The notes under the pieces were generated by a model, which ran no database searches, was not told the DNA's origin, and saw only the letters and a list, made by a program, of their open reading frames with translations. Positions 53,411-62,460 of a stretch of DNA of 64,000 nucleotides are shown here, one piece after another. Each line of letters begins with the position of its first letter. Position 1 is the stretch's first letter. The stretch covers positions 111,649 to 175,648 of the forward strand of contig NZ_BBQI01000093.1 in NCBI RefSeq assembly GCF_001652915.1, read 5' to 3'. The stretch is from Cupriavidus sp. D384 (lineage in GTDB: Bacteria > Pseudomonadota > Gammaproteobacteria > Burkholderiales > Burkholderiaceae). A program made the translations under genes and the position numbers.

Positions 53411-54634
53411 TCAGACCGCCTGGCCGGCCAGCGCCGCCGGGCTGGCGGCCACCATCGCCGAGCGGTATTCGACAGCGGCGATGCGGCCATTGCGCAGCTG
53501 CAGCGCCTGGGTGCCATGGCCCTGCATCGGGGTGCCGTCGAACAGATACGACACGCTGATATCGACCTCGACGGTCTGGCCGTCGATTCGCGGCGCGCCC
53601 GCCACTTCGATCCGGATCGTGTCGCCGGCCAGTTGCGCCAGGCGCTGGAACAGGGCGATGACGGCCTCGCGGTCGCCATACTCGCCCGCCAGCGGGTGAT
53701 CGCCCACGTGGCGCCAGACGATGGCCGGGTCGAGCTGCGGATAGATGGTCTCGAAATGGCGCGCGGTCAACGCGGCCAGGTAATCCTGCACCAGCGCCTG
53801 CACGGCCTCGGCCGGCATGGGCGCCTCCACGGCGCGGCGCGTGCGCATGCGCCCGGCGGCCGCATCGAGCCCGAGGAACCCGGCCACGCTGGCCATCACC
53901 TGTTCGCGGTCGTTGTCCACGCAAATCATGTGGTAGCTGTTCTCGACCACCACGCGCTGGGCCTGCGGCACGTTCGCCAGCAGGAAGTCGGCCGACCGCA
54001 CCGATGTCAGTTCGTCCTCGCGCGCATGCACCACCAGCGTCGGGCAGGCCACGCGCCGCGCGCCGTCGAGCACCCAGCGCCGCAGGCGGTCCACCTGGCG
54101 GATGCAGGTCAGCGGCACCCAGCGGTAATGGAAGTTGTCGCCGCGCTCGAACTTGGCCTTGACGATGGCGCGCACCAGGTCGTTCTTGATGCCGAACGGC
54201 TCGTTCTCTTCGACCTTGATGCGGGCCGGCAGTATCGGCAGGTGGTAGACCACGTGCCGCAGCCAGCGGTAAGGCGGCGTCGACCAGCCATCGATAAAGA
54301 CCGGCGCGGACAGCGCCACGAGCTTGCCCTTGCGGTGCTGGCGCCGCTCGGCCAGCGCCACCGCCAGCAGCGCGCCCATGCACATGCCGATCACGTGGAA
54401 CGTGTCGTACTGGTCCACCAGCGAGTCATAGGCCTGCGTGACCGAATCGATCCACTGCTCGGCCCGCACGTGGTGCAGGTCTTCGGGCGTACCGCCGTGG
54501 CCGGGCAGCGTCACGGCGTGGGTTTCCACGCCGCCGCGCCGCAGCACCTTGTGCATCGGCCCGAGGTCGTACTGGGTGCCGCCCAGGCCGTGGATCAGCA
54601 AGGCCCCGACGCGCGGCGCCTGTTCGGTGGTCAT
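53411..54634 (-). CDS. Alpha/beta hydrolase with C-terminal SnoaL-like domain
   Basis: A 407-residue cytoplasmic protein. Residues 1-255 are a carboxylesterase-like alpha/beta hydrolase (LIHGLGG, LPGHGG) with the nucleophile elbow GMCMG, where C85 replaces the usual serine, and D207 and H235 completing a triad. Residues about 273-400 look like an NTF2/SnoaL-type domain. The start overlaps the stop of the MASE1 gene by 4 bases (ATGA), so the two are cotranslated. Substrate unknown; thioester- or lactone-type chemistry is possible. Confidence 0.82.
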   Translation of the reverse strand: MTTEQAPRVGALLIHGLGGTQYDLGPMHKVLRRGGVETHAVTLPGHGGTPEDLHHVRAEQWIDSVTQAYDSLVDQYDTFHVIGMCMGALLAVALAERRQHRKGKLVALSAPVFIDGWSTPPYRWLRHVVYHLPILPARIKVEENEPFGIKNDLVRAIVKAKFERGDNFHYRWVPLTCIRQVDRLRRWVLDGARRVACPTLVVHAREDELTSVRSADFLLANVPQAQRVVVENSYHMICVDNDREQVMASVAGFLGLDAAAGRMRTRRAVEAPMPAEAVQALVQDYLAALTARHFETIYPQLDPAIVWRHVGDHPLAGEYGDREAVIALFQRLAQLAGDTIRIEVAGAPRIDGQTVEVDISVSYLFDGTPMQGHGTQALQLRNGRIAAVEYRSAMVAASPAALAGQAV

Positions 54635-55920
54635 GCCGCGCGCCGCCCCTCGGTGTCGTGGCTGGCGACGATGCGCCAGGCCCCGGCGATCAGCGCCACG
54701 GAGTCGTCGCCGTCCAGCAGCGGGCCGCTCATGTCGACCACCGTGGTGGTCGACCCCACCGGCAGCATCAGCCGGAACGTCAGGTCGCCGCGCACCTCGC
54801 CGTCGCTTTCGCGCAACCAGCGCCGGCGCACCTCGGCGCGGTCGTCCGGGTGCACGCAGGCCAGCACGTCGTCAAGCGTGGCAAAGGCCGGCTCCACCAC
54901 GCCAAATGCCTGTTCGACACTGCCGCCCCAGCGCAGCCGGCCGCTATGCGGATCGAGGTTGTAGACCAGTTGCCCACTGGCGGCCAGGGCCAGCTCCACG
55001 TCGTTCTGGCGGGTTGCCGCCGCCTCGTGCAACTGCTCGCGGGCCGTCCGCAGCGTACTGATCAGCAGCGTGAGCAAGGCGGCCACGGCCAGGTAAAGCT
55101 GCGCCACCAGCAGCGAATTGCCGTGGTAGACCGCCGTATCGGCGAACGGGCCATCGCCCTGCGCGGTATTGAGCAGCACCAGCGCCGTCAGCAGCGCCAC
55201 CGCCACCGACCCGCCGCGCCCGCCCAGCAACAGCGCCGCGATAGCGACGAAGAACAGCGGGATATAGGTCAGCGCGTAGGCCACGTCCAGCGACAACTGC
55301 ACGATGCGGGTGCCGTCGAACACGACAGCGGCGGTCACCAGCACGGCCAGCAGCGCGGCAATCCCGGCCGTGAACTCGCCCCGGCGCCGGCCACCCGAGC
55401 GGGCCGCGCTGAAGCGCGCCCAGCCCGCGAACACGGGCGTGACGATCAGGACACCCACGAAATCCGCGGCGGCCCACACCTTGGCCGTGGCCCAGAACGG
55501 CACGTCCAGGAACAGCCAGAACCAGCCGGCGCCGAACACCGCACCGCCCACGCTGCCAACCACGGCGGCCAGCAGCAGGCCGCGCAGGAAGGCCAGGCCT
55601 TCGAGCGAAAACCGCATCATGTGGACCAGGGCCACGGCCAGGGCCGCAAAGCCGATCTCGTCCAGCGAGAACAGCACCATGCGGAAGGCATCGCGCCCTT
55701 CCACCATCCCCAGCAGCATCTGCGCGGCCAGGAAGGCCAGCCCCAGTTCCACCCAGCGGCGGGCCGGCGCCAGCATGAAGGCGGCCACGGTCACCCCGGC
55801 CGGCAGCCAGATATAGCCGGTGGCGGCAAAAGGCCCGTTGATCTTGTGCGATGCGTAGCCGAGGACGAAATACAGGACCGCCCACAGCGCAAGCGTAGCG
55901 ATCCGGTTCGAAAGTTTCAC
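54631..55920 (-). CDS. MASE1-domain membrane sensor with PAS domain, no output domain
   Basis: A 429-residue protein. About 300 residues form the eight-helix MASE1 sensor (NGPFAATGYIWLPAGVTVAAF is characteristic), followed by a PAS_3-like domain (LVYNLDPHSGRLRWGGSVEQAFGV, CVHPDDRAEV). MASE1 normally precedes GGDEF, EAL or kinase modules, none of which is present. I use the GTG at 55920, with AGGA upstream. It heads an operon with the alpha/beta hydrolase and may signal to a separate partner. Confidence 0.78.
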   Translation of the reverse strand: MKLSNRIATLALWAVLYFVLGYASHKINGPFAATGYIWLPAGVTVAAFMLAPARRWVELGLAFLAAQMLLGMVEGRDAFRMVLFSLDEIGFAALAVALVHMMRFSLEGLAFLRGLLLAAVVGSVGGAVFGAGWFWLFLDVPFWATAKVWAAADFVGVLIVTPVFAGWARFSAARSGGRRRGEFTAGIAALLAVLVTAAVVFDGTRIVQLSLDVAYALTYIPLFFVAIAALLLGGRGGSVAVALLTALVLLNTAQGDGPFADTAVYHGNSLLVAQLYLAVAALLTLLISTLRTAREQLHEAAATRQNDVELALAASGQLVYNLDPHSGRLRWGGSVEQAFGVVEPAFATLDDVLACVHPDDRAEVRRRWLRESDGEVRGDLTFRLMLPVGSTTTVVDMSGPLLDGDDSVALIAGAWRIVASHDTEGRRAA

Positions 55921-56032
55921 GTTGGATTCCTGATGCAGGCGCGCCGCCACAAAGGCCGGCCGCCCTGAATGAACGGCGAACCACGCCGGCCAGTTGACCG
56001 GCGCCCTCAAAAAAGCGCCTGAAGCAGCACAG

Positions 56033-56317
56033 TCAGTTCAGGCCGCTGCGGTCCACGAATTCCAGCGCCTCGCGCACCGCGCGGCGCGCCTTGAGCATGT
56101 AGCAGACCTGATGGTCGCGGATGACCAGCGCCAGCACCTCGGCCTGGACCATCTCCTGGAAATAGTGGGCGGCGCGGCGCAGCGTCACGCCCGACGCCTC
56201 GGCCAGCGCAATGGCGGGCAGGCAATCTTCGCCGGCCTCCAGCAGCGCGCGGCAGATCGCCGCACGGGCCGGCACCGTCAGCAATGCGAGGGTCAGGGTG
56301 CTTTCCTGGGTTTCCAT
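56033..56317 (-). CDS. Small winged-helix regulator (ArsR-like)
   Basis: A 94-residue protein with an ArsR-type wHTH: residues 10-70 contain VPARAAICRALLEAGED, LAEASGVTLRRAAHYFQEMVQ and a wing with VIRDHQVCYML. No metal-binding cysteine pair is evident. It is divergent from the RND efflux genes and 144 bases away, so it may control them. The start at 56317 gives METQESTL; frames further upstream are unlikely. Confidence 0.65.
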   Translation of the reverse strand: METQESTLTLALLTVPARAAICRALLEAGEDCLPAIALAEASGVTLRRAAHYFQEMVQAEVLALVIRDHQVCYMLKARRAVREALEFVDRSGLN

Positions 56318-56396
56318 GGTGGTCTGCCTGAGAGAAGTTGGCCACAAGCCTGATGATGCACGACTGCGTTGGCATCGTACGCTGAAATAAACAGTA

Positions 56397-56411
56397 ATAC
56401 GCCCGTCGTAT
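56397..56411. promoter_or_regulatory. Candidate operator of the HTH/RND divergent region
   Basis: ATACG-CCCGT-CGTAT, a perfect 5-base inverted repeat with a 5-base spacer, lies between the divergent HTH gene and the RND adaptor gene. Position is the only support. Confidence 0.3.
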
Positions 56412-56461
56412 CCCCGCATGTCGCCGGTCACGTGCGCGACCTATCCTTGTCGAGTCAAGCG

Positions 56462-57730
56462 ATGGATGTCGAACCCATGTCCGCAACTGTCCCGTCCCGC
56501 CGCCGCCCGCTGGCCGTGGCGCTGGCCATCGTCGTCGTGCTGCTGGCCGGGTGGGGGCTGTACCGGCTGCTGCGCCCGCGCCCCGCCACCCCGCCGGTGC
56601 CGCCGGTGGTGGTCAGCACGGCCACGGCGCGCACCCAGGAGGTCGACATCGGCCTGACCGGCGTGGGCACCGTGCAGGCCATGGCGACCGTGACGGTCAA
56701 GGCACGTGTGGACGGGCAGCTGGACAGCGTGGGCTTCGTCGAGGGTCAGGATGTGAAGGCGGGGCAGGTGCTGGCGCGCATCGATCCGCGCACCTTCCAG
56801 GCCACGCTGCAGCAGGCCCAGGCCACCAGGGCGCGCGACGAGGCCCTGCTGGCCAACGCCCGGCTGGACCTGCAGCGCTTCGAGGACCTGATCCGCACCG
56901 ATTCCACCACCCGGCAGACGCTGGACACCCAGCGCGCGCTGGTCAACCAGCTGGCCGCAACGGTCAGGAACGACGAGGCGCAGATCGCGCTGGCCCGCGT
57001 GCAGCTTGATTTCACGACGATCACCGCGCCGCTGTCGGGCCGCGTCGGGGCGCGGCTGGTGGACCCCGGCAATATCATCCACGCCACCGACACCACGGGC
57101 CTGGTGGTGATCCGCCAGATCGACCCCATCGACCTGGTCTTCACGCTGCCCGACGATGCCTTCGGCCGCATCCAGCGCGCGATGGCGGCCAGTGCCACGC
57201 CGCTGGCCGTGTTTGCCAACGAGCGCGGCACCGATATCGCGCTGGGCCAGGGCCGGCTGATCCTGCTGAACAACACGATCGACACCACCAGCGGCACCAT
57301 CCAGCTCAAGGCGCGTTTCCCGAACCCGCACCAGGCGTTGTGGCCCGGACAGTACGTCAACGCCCGGCTGGTGCTGGGGCAGCACGACAACGCCGTGGTC
57401 ATCCCGGCCTCGGCAATCCAGCGCAATGAGGCCGGCACCTATGTCTATGCCGTGCAGGCAGACCAGTCCGTCAAGCTGCAGCCGGTGCAGGTGGCGGAAC
57501 TGCAAGGCCCGCAGGCCGTGATCGCCAGCGGCGTCAACCCGGGCGACCGCGTGGTGGCCGACGGCCAGTACAAGCTCAAGCCCGGCGCGCGGATTGCCGA
57601 GACCCCGCCGCAGTCCGGGCAGGCCGCCGCCCCGGACACCCGCGGCAGCGCACCGGCCGTGGCCGCCAACCTGCCAGCCAACCTGCCAGCCAATACGCCG
57701 GCCACCGCCCCGCCCGGCGCGCGCCCATGA
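56462..57730 (+). CDS. mdtA: RND efflux periplasmic adaptor (MdtA-like)
   Basis: A 422-residue membrane-fusion protein linking the inner-membrane pump to an outer-membrane channel. One N-terminal helix (about residues 18-36), lipoyl halves (VTVKARVDGQLDSVGFVEGQDVKAGQVLARID), an alpha-hairpin and barrel region (ITAPLSGRVGARLVDPGN) are present. The start could be the ATG at 56462 or 56477. Its stop overlaps the pump gene start (ATGA). A proline/alanine-rich tail ends the protein. Confidence 0.88.
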   Translation: MDVEPMSATVPSRRRPLAVALAIVVVLLAGWGLYRLLRPRPATPPVPPVVVSTATARTQEVDIGLTGVGTVQAMATVTVKARVDGQLDSVGFVEGQDVKAGQVLARIDPRTFQATLQQAQATRARDEALLANARLDLQRFEDLIRTDSTTRQTLDTQRALVNQLAATVRNDEAQIALARVQLDFTTITAPLSGRVGARLVDPGNIIHATDTTGLVVIRQIDPIDLVFTLPDDAFGRIQRAMAASATPLAVFANERGTDIALGQGRLILLNNTIDTTSGTIQLKARFPNPHQALWPGQYVNARLVLGQHDNAVVIPASAIQRNEAGTYVYAVQADQSVKLQPVQVAELQGPQAVIASGVNPGDRVVADGQYKLKPGARIAETPPQSGQAAAPDTRGSAPAVAANLPANLPANTPATAPPGARP

Positions 57731-60700
57731 GCGTATCGGCAAACTTCATCAAGCGGCCGATCGGCACCTCGCTGCTGGCATTCGCGCTGTTCCTGGTCGG
57801 CCTGGCCGCCTGGCCGCTGCTGCCCATTGCGCCATTGCCACAGGTGGATTTCCCGACCATCCAGGTCACCGTCAACCTGCCCGGCGCCAACCCCGAGACC
57901 ATGGCATCCAACGTGGCGCAGCCGTTGGAGCGGCAGTTCTCGCTGATCGCCGGGCTCACGCAGATGACGTCGGCCAGCGCCCAGGGCACCACGCAGATCA
58001 CGCTGCAGTTCGACCTGAACCGCAGCATCGACGCCGCTGCCGTGGACGTGCAGGCGGCCATCAACGCCGCCGGCGGCCAGCTGCCAACCAACCTGCCCAG
58101 CCCGCCGACGTTCCGCAAGATCAATCCGGCCGACGCGCCGATCCTGGTGTTGGCGGTGCAGTCCGATGCCCTGCCGCTGACCACCGTGAACGACTATGCC
58201 GACAACATCCTGGCCCAGCAGATCTCGCAGATCGAGGGCGTGGGGCTGGTCAATATCGGCGGCCAGCAGAAACCGGCCGTGCGCATCCAGGTGGACCCGG
58301 GCAAGCTTGCCGCGATGGGCATGAGCCTGGAAGACATCCGCGCGGTGGTGGCCGCAAGCACCGTCAACCAGCCCACCGGCGCCACCGACGGCACCACCAA
58401 GGCGTTCAACGTCTACACCAACGACCAGATCACGAAGGCGAGCACCTGGAACGACATCGTGCTGGCCTACCGCAACGGTGCGCCGGTGCGCGTGCGCGAC
58501 ATCGGCCAGGCCGTGGACGGCCCCGAGAACGCCAGGCTGGCCGGCTGGGCCTTCGCCGGCGCCGCCGCCCCCGCCGACAACACCTTCCACAACGGGCGCG
58601 GCATCATCCTGGCCGTGACCAAGCAGCCCGGCGCCAATGTGATCGCCACGGTGGACCGCATCAAGGCCGCCCTGCCCCGCCTGCAGCTTTCGATCCCGGC
58701 TTCGGTCAACGTCAATGTGCTGGCCGACCGCACGCAGAACATCCGCGCGTCCGAGGCCGATGTCGAATTCACGCTGGTGCTGACCATCGTGCTGGTGGTC
58801 GGCATCATCTTCGTGTTCCTGCGCAACGTGCCGGCCACGCTGATCCCCAGCGTGACGGTGCCGCTGGCGCTGCTGGGCACGGCCGGCGGCATGTACCTGC
58901 TGGGCTACAGCCGCGACAACCTGTCGCTGATGGCGCTGACCATCGCCGTGGGCTTCGTGGTCGACGACGCCATCGTGATGCTGGAGAACATCTACCGGCA
59001 CGTGGAAGCGGGCATGTCGCCGATGGACGCCGCGCTGCAGGGGGCCGGGGAGATCGCGTTCACCATCGTGTCGATCTCGGTGTCGCTGGTGGCTGTCTTC
59101 ATTCCGCTGCTGCTGATGGGCGGCATCGTGGGCCGGCTGTTCCGCGAGTTCGCGGTGACGGTCACGCTGACCATTGCCGTATCGGTGGTGGTGTCGCTGA
59201 CGCTGACGCCGATGCTGTGCTCGCGCTTTCTCAAGCCGCACGACCCGGCCCACGCCGAGCAGCATGGCCGGCTCTACCAGATGTTCGAACGCGGCTTCGA
59301 CGCCATGCTGGGGGCCTACCGGCGCGGCCTGGACCACGTGCTCGATCACCAGTTCCTGACACTGTGCGTGTTCCTGCTGACCGTGGCGACCACCGTGGTG
59401 CTGTTTGCCGTCATCCCCAAGGGCTTCTTCCCGCAGCAGGACACGGGCTTCCTGTTCGGCACGGCGGAGTCGGCGCAGGATGCATCGTTCAAGTCGATGA
59501 ATGCACGCATGGTGGCGCTGGCCGACATCGTGCGCAGCGACCCCGACGTGGCCGCCGTGGGCATGACCGGCGGCCAGAACACGGTCAACACCGGCAACTT
59601 CTTTATCAGCCTGCGCCCCAAGGAAGACGGCCGCACGGCGTCGGCCGACCAGGTCATCGCGCGCCTGCGCCCGAAGCTGCAGCAGGTGCAGGGCGCCAAC
59701 CTGTTCCTGCAGGCCGGGCAGGACATCAACGTGGGTGGCCGCCTGTCGCGCACGCAGTACCAGTTCACGCTGACCGACGCCAACCTGGACGAACTGAACA
59801 GCTGGGCACCGCGCGTCGTCGAGCGGTTTCGCCAGCTGCCGCAACTGCGCGACGTGGCGTCCGACCAGCAGAACGCCGCCGCGGCCGCCGTGCTGACCAT
59901 CGACCGCGCCCGCGCATCGAGCTTCGGCATCACGCCGGCACTGATCGACGCCACGCTCTACGACGCCATCGGCCAGCGCCAGGTGGCGCAGTACTTCACG
60001 CAGATCAACAGCTACCACGTGATCCTGGAAGTCTCGCCCGCCATGCAGCAGGACCCGCAGCTGTTCGACAAGCTCTACCTGACCTCGCCCATCACGGGCC
60101 AGCAGGTGCCGCTGTCGTCGTTCGTGAAGATCGACACCAACCGCACGGCCTATCTGTCGATCGGCCACCAGGGGCAGTTTCCGGCCGTGACGATCTCGTT
60201 CAACCTGGCGCAGGGTGCGTCGCTGGGCGAGGCGGTGGACGCGATCAACAAGGCGCTGAACGAGATGGGCCGCCCGCGCACGCTGACCGGCGCGTTCCAG
60301 GGCACGGCGCAGGCTTTCGGCGCTTCGCTGGCCTCGCAGCCATACCTGATCGCGGCGGCGCTGATTGCCGTGTATATCGTGCTGGGGCTGCTCTACGAAA
60401 GCTATATCCATCCGCTGACGATCCTGTCGACGCTGCCGTCGGCCGGCGTGGGCGCGCTGGCAGTGCTGATGCTGGGCGGCTACGACTTCACCGTGATCGC
60501 GCTGATCGGCATCATCCTGCTGATTGGCATCGTCAAGAAGAACGGCATCATGATGGTGGACTTCGCGCTGGTGGCCGAGCGCGAACGCGGCATGGCCCCG
60601 CGCGAAGCCATCTACGAAGCCTGCCTGCTGCGCTTCCGGCCAATCATGATGACCACCATGTGCGCGCTGCTGGCCGGCCTGCCGCTGATGCTGGGCCACG

Positions 60701-60906
60701 GCGCGGGCTCGGAACTGCGCCGTCCGCTGGGCTGGGCGATGGTGGGCGGGCTGGTCGTGTCGCAGATGCTGACGCTGTTCAGCACGCCCGTGGTCTACCT
60801 GTACCTGGATCGCGCGCATCACTGGTATGTGCGGCGCCGCGCGGCACGCACGGGCCAGCCGCCCGCGCACGCCGACGCGCGCGCCACCGGGTACGACGAC
60901 GCCTGA
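57727..60906 (+). CDS. RND multidrug efflux permease (MdtB/MdtC-like)
   Basis: A 1059-residue inner-membrane proton antiporter of the HAE1 group. RPIGTSLLAFALFLVGLAAW starts it; the proton-relay Asp pair is in VGFVVDDAIVMLENI; the LIGIVKKNGIMMVDFAL motif and the long periplasmic loops are typical. MdtABC systems have two permeases; only one is here and no outer-membrane channel gene follows, so it must borrow one encoded elsewhere. Both other frames and the opposite strand show long shadow frames. Confidence 0.93.
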   Translation: MSVSANFIKRPIGTSLLAFALFLVGLAAWPLLPIAPLPQVDFPTIQVTVNLPGANPETMASNVAQPLERQFSLIAGLTQMTSASAQGTTQITLQFDLNRSIDAAAVDVQAAINAAGGQLPTNLPSPPTFRKINPADAPILVLAVQSDALPLTTVNDYADNILAQQISQIEGVGLVNIGGQQKPAVRIQVDPGKLAAMGMSLEDIRAVVAASTVNQPTGATDGTTKAFNVYTNDQITKASTWNDIVLAYRNGAPVRVRDIGQAVDGPENARLAGWAFAGAAAPADNTFHNGRGIILAVTKQPGANVIATVDRIKAALPRLQLSIPASVNVNVLADRTQNIRASEADVEFTLVLTIVLVVGIIFVFLRNVPATLIPSVTVPLALLGTAGGMYLLGYSRDNLSLMALTIAVGFVVDDAIVMLENIYRHVEAGMSPMDAALQGAGEIAFTIVSISVSLVAVFIPLLLMGGIVGRLFREFAVTVTLTIAVSVVVSLTLTPMLCSRFLKPHDPAHAEQHGRLYQMFERGFDAMLGAYRRGLDHVLDHQFLTLCVFLLTVATTVVLFAVIPKGFFPQQDTGFLFGTAESAQDASFKSMNARMVALADIVRSDPDVAAVGMTGGQNTVNTGNFFISLRPKEDGRTASADQVIARLRPKLQQVQGANLFLQAGQDINVGGRLSRTQYQFTLTDANLDELNSWAPRVVERFRQLPQLRDVASDQQNAAAAAVLTIDRARASSFGITPALIDATLYDAIGQRQVAQYFTQINSYHVILEVSPAMQQDPQLFDKLYLTSPITGQQVPLSSFVKIDTNRTAYLSIGHQGQFPAVTISFNLAQGASLGEAVDAINKALNEMGRPRTLTGAFQGTAQAFGASLASQPYLIAAALIAVYIVLGLLYESYIHPLTILSTLPSAGVGALAVLMLGGYDFTVIALIGIILLIGIVKKNGIMMVDFALVAERERGMAPREAIYEACLLRFRPIMMTTMCALLAGLPLMLGHGAGSELRRPLGWAMVGGLVVSQMLTLFSTPVVYLYLDRAHHWYVRRRAARTGQPPAHADARATGYDDA

Positions 60907-60957
60907 GCGTCGCGGCCCCGGACGGCGCCCCTTTCCCCTTCCCCCGTTTCTCGTCCG

Positions 60958-61362
60958 CTACGCCACGCTGATCGTGCCGCTCATGCTCTCGTGGCCCGAA
61001 CCGCAAAAGATGTCGCACAGGAAGGTGTAGGTGCCGCGCTTCTTCGGCGCGGTCAGCCTCACCTCCACCGCCTTGCCCGGCGGCAGGTCGGCACGAACCG
61101 AGAAGTCCGGTGCCGAGAAGCCCATGATGACGTCCTCGGCGGTGATTGCCAGCACCACCGTCTCGCCCGGCTTGAGCGCCAGCTTGTCAGGGATGAACAC
61201 GAAGCGCCGCGCGCGCATCGGGATCACGCGCGGCGCGGCGGCTCCGCCCATCACGGGCACGACGGCGGCCGCCAGCATCAGGCCCATGACCTGCGCCAGC
61301 ATCCGGCGCCGGCCCGCTGCGGCCGGGCCATCATGCGGATCGGTCGGATCGCTCGTCATCAT
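60958..61362 (-). CDS. CuA-type cupredoxin-domain protein
   Basis: A 134-residue exported protein with an N-terminal Tat/Sec-like signal (RRRMLAQVMGLMLAAAVVPVMGG) and a cupredoxin domain. The C-terminal CDIFCGSGHESM fits the CuA pattern CxxxCxxxHxxM of cytochrome oxidase subunit II and nitrous-oxide reductase. The place of the remaining histidine is a methionine (DVIMGFSAPDF). The ATG at 61362 overlaps the upstream phosphoesterase stop (ATGA), so both are cotranslated. Confidence 0.82.
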   Translation of the reverse strand: MMTSDPTDPHDGPAAAGRRRMLAQVMGLMLAAAVVPVMGGAAAPRVIPMRARRFVFIPDKLALKPGETVVLAITAEDVIMGFSAPDFSVRADLPPGKAVEVRLTAPKKRGTYTFLCDIFCGSGHESMSGTISVA

Positions 61363-62252
61363 GCTCTCCCCACCACCGGCTGCTCCGCCAGCTTGAACGC
61401 GTCCTTGCCGGGCGACGCCGTGGCGTTCACCTCGCGCCAGCCAAGGCCCTGGTACGGATGCGCGGCATCCCACGGCACCGGCAGCCGGCGCGCCTGGGAC
61501 CCGGCCGCCGGCAGCGGAAACATCAGCGAGCGCGCCGCGTGGTGGGCGATATGACCGGTCATGCGGTGATGTTCCTGATGGATGTGCCCGTAGAACACCG
61601 TCACGTTCTGATAGGGCATGAGCTGGTCGATCACCTTGACACCGTCGCGCGTGGCCCAGTCCCACTGGGGATAGAGGTCGAACAGCGGCCGGTGGGTAAA
61701 GACCACGATGCGCGCGTCGCGCGGCTGCTTCGCCAGGTCGGCGGCCAGCCACGCCAACTGGGCCTCGCCCACCTGGCCGGCGGGGTCCGACACGTTGTCC
61801 AGCACGATGGCGTGCAGCCCCTTGTGATCGAACGTGTAGTGCGTGGGCCCGAACAGCTCCTGGTAGGCCGCGCCGTTATCCAGGCTGGCATCGTGCTCGC
61901 CCGGCATCAGGTGGACGGCCCCGGCGCGCAGCGGGGCGATGATGTCGCGGAATTCGCGCATGCGGCGGCGGCGCTCCGCCGGATCGTCGGTGGAATGTGT
62001 CAGGTCGCCCGTGAACATCACGAAATCGGGCGGCTGCGGCAGCGCATTGACCGCCGCCACGGCCTTGGGCAGCGTACCGCGCGCATCGGGATTGGGCGGC
62101 CCCTCGAAGCCCCAGTGCGCATCGGACAGCTGGACGAACACAAAATCGTCGTCGCGGGCGGCTGCCCAGCCCGGCAAGGCCGATGCGAACACGGCGCCGC
62201 CGGCCGCTCCTGCCAGGCGCAGGATGTCGCGCCGGCTCCAGTTTCCATTCAT
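61359..62252 (-). CDS. Tat-exported metallophosphoesterase
   Basis: A 297-residue calcineurin-like phosphoesterase. The N-terminus SRRDILRLAGAAGGAVFAS is a twin-arginine signal. Motifs in order: QLSDAHWG, FTGDLTHS, GEHDASL (H replaces the usual GNHD asparagine neighbour), VFTHRPL and YGHIHQEHH. The ATG at 62252 has GGAG 6 bases upstream; an in-frame ATG at 62285 is less well placed. It is coupled to the cupredoxin gene, so the two probably act together in the periplasm. Confidence 0.86.
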   Translation of the reverse strand: MNGNWSRRDILRLAGAAGGAVFASALPGWAAARDDDFVFVQLSDAHWGFEGPPNPDARGTLPKAVAAVNALPQPPDFVMFTGDLTHSTDDPAERRRRMREFRDIIAPLRAGAVHLMPGEHDASLDNGAAYQELFGPTHYTFDHKGLHAIVLDNVSDPAGQVGEAQLAWLAADLAKQPRDARIVVFTHRPLFDLYPQWDWATRDGVKVIDQLMPYQNVTVFYGHIHQEHHRMTGHIAHHAARSLMFPLPAAGSQARRLPVPWDAAHPYQGLGWREVNATASPGKDAFKLAEQPVVGRA

Positions 62253-62321
62253 GACCGTCTCCGGTGGGTGGGTGGTGACTGTCATACCGGGATCGCACGG
62301 GATTTATTCCCCGGGGGCTTC

Positions 62322-62349
62322 GCCCCGTTCCCACAAGTGGGAGCGGGGC
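62322..62349. repeat. GCCCCG...CGGGGC hairpin
   Basis: 13-base arms (62322-62334 and 62337-62349) pair with one G-T wobble around AA, in the gap between the divergent phosphoesterase and sigma-factor genes. A second small hairpin GGGGC-TTC-GCCCC overlaps its left side. Possibly REP-like; it sits in the leader region of both genes. Confidence 0.5.
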
Positions 62350-62460
62350 AATCACCATTGGCGAATTGGAAAGCCGGGAATAGAATCGGCCCAGCGCCGG
62401 TAATACACGGGAGACGCCCCATGCCGCAGTGCCCTGCCGATCCGCCCCTGAAGGACTGAC

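Noticed and set aside
57445..60870. Minus-strand open frame of 1141 codons opposite the RND permease
   Set aside because: It is rich in H, R, Q and G with no family motifs. It mirrors a strong RND gene whose codon bias leaves the other frames open.
57594..60971. Plus-strand open frame of 1125 codons in another frame of the RND permease
   Set aside because: Arg/Pro/Gly-rich composition without domains; the permease frame has full family conservation.
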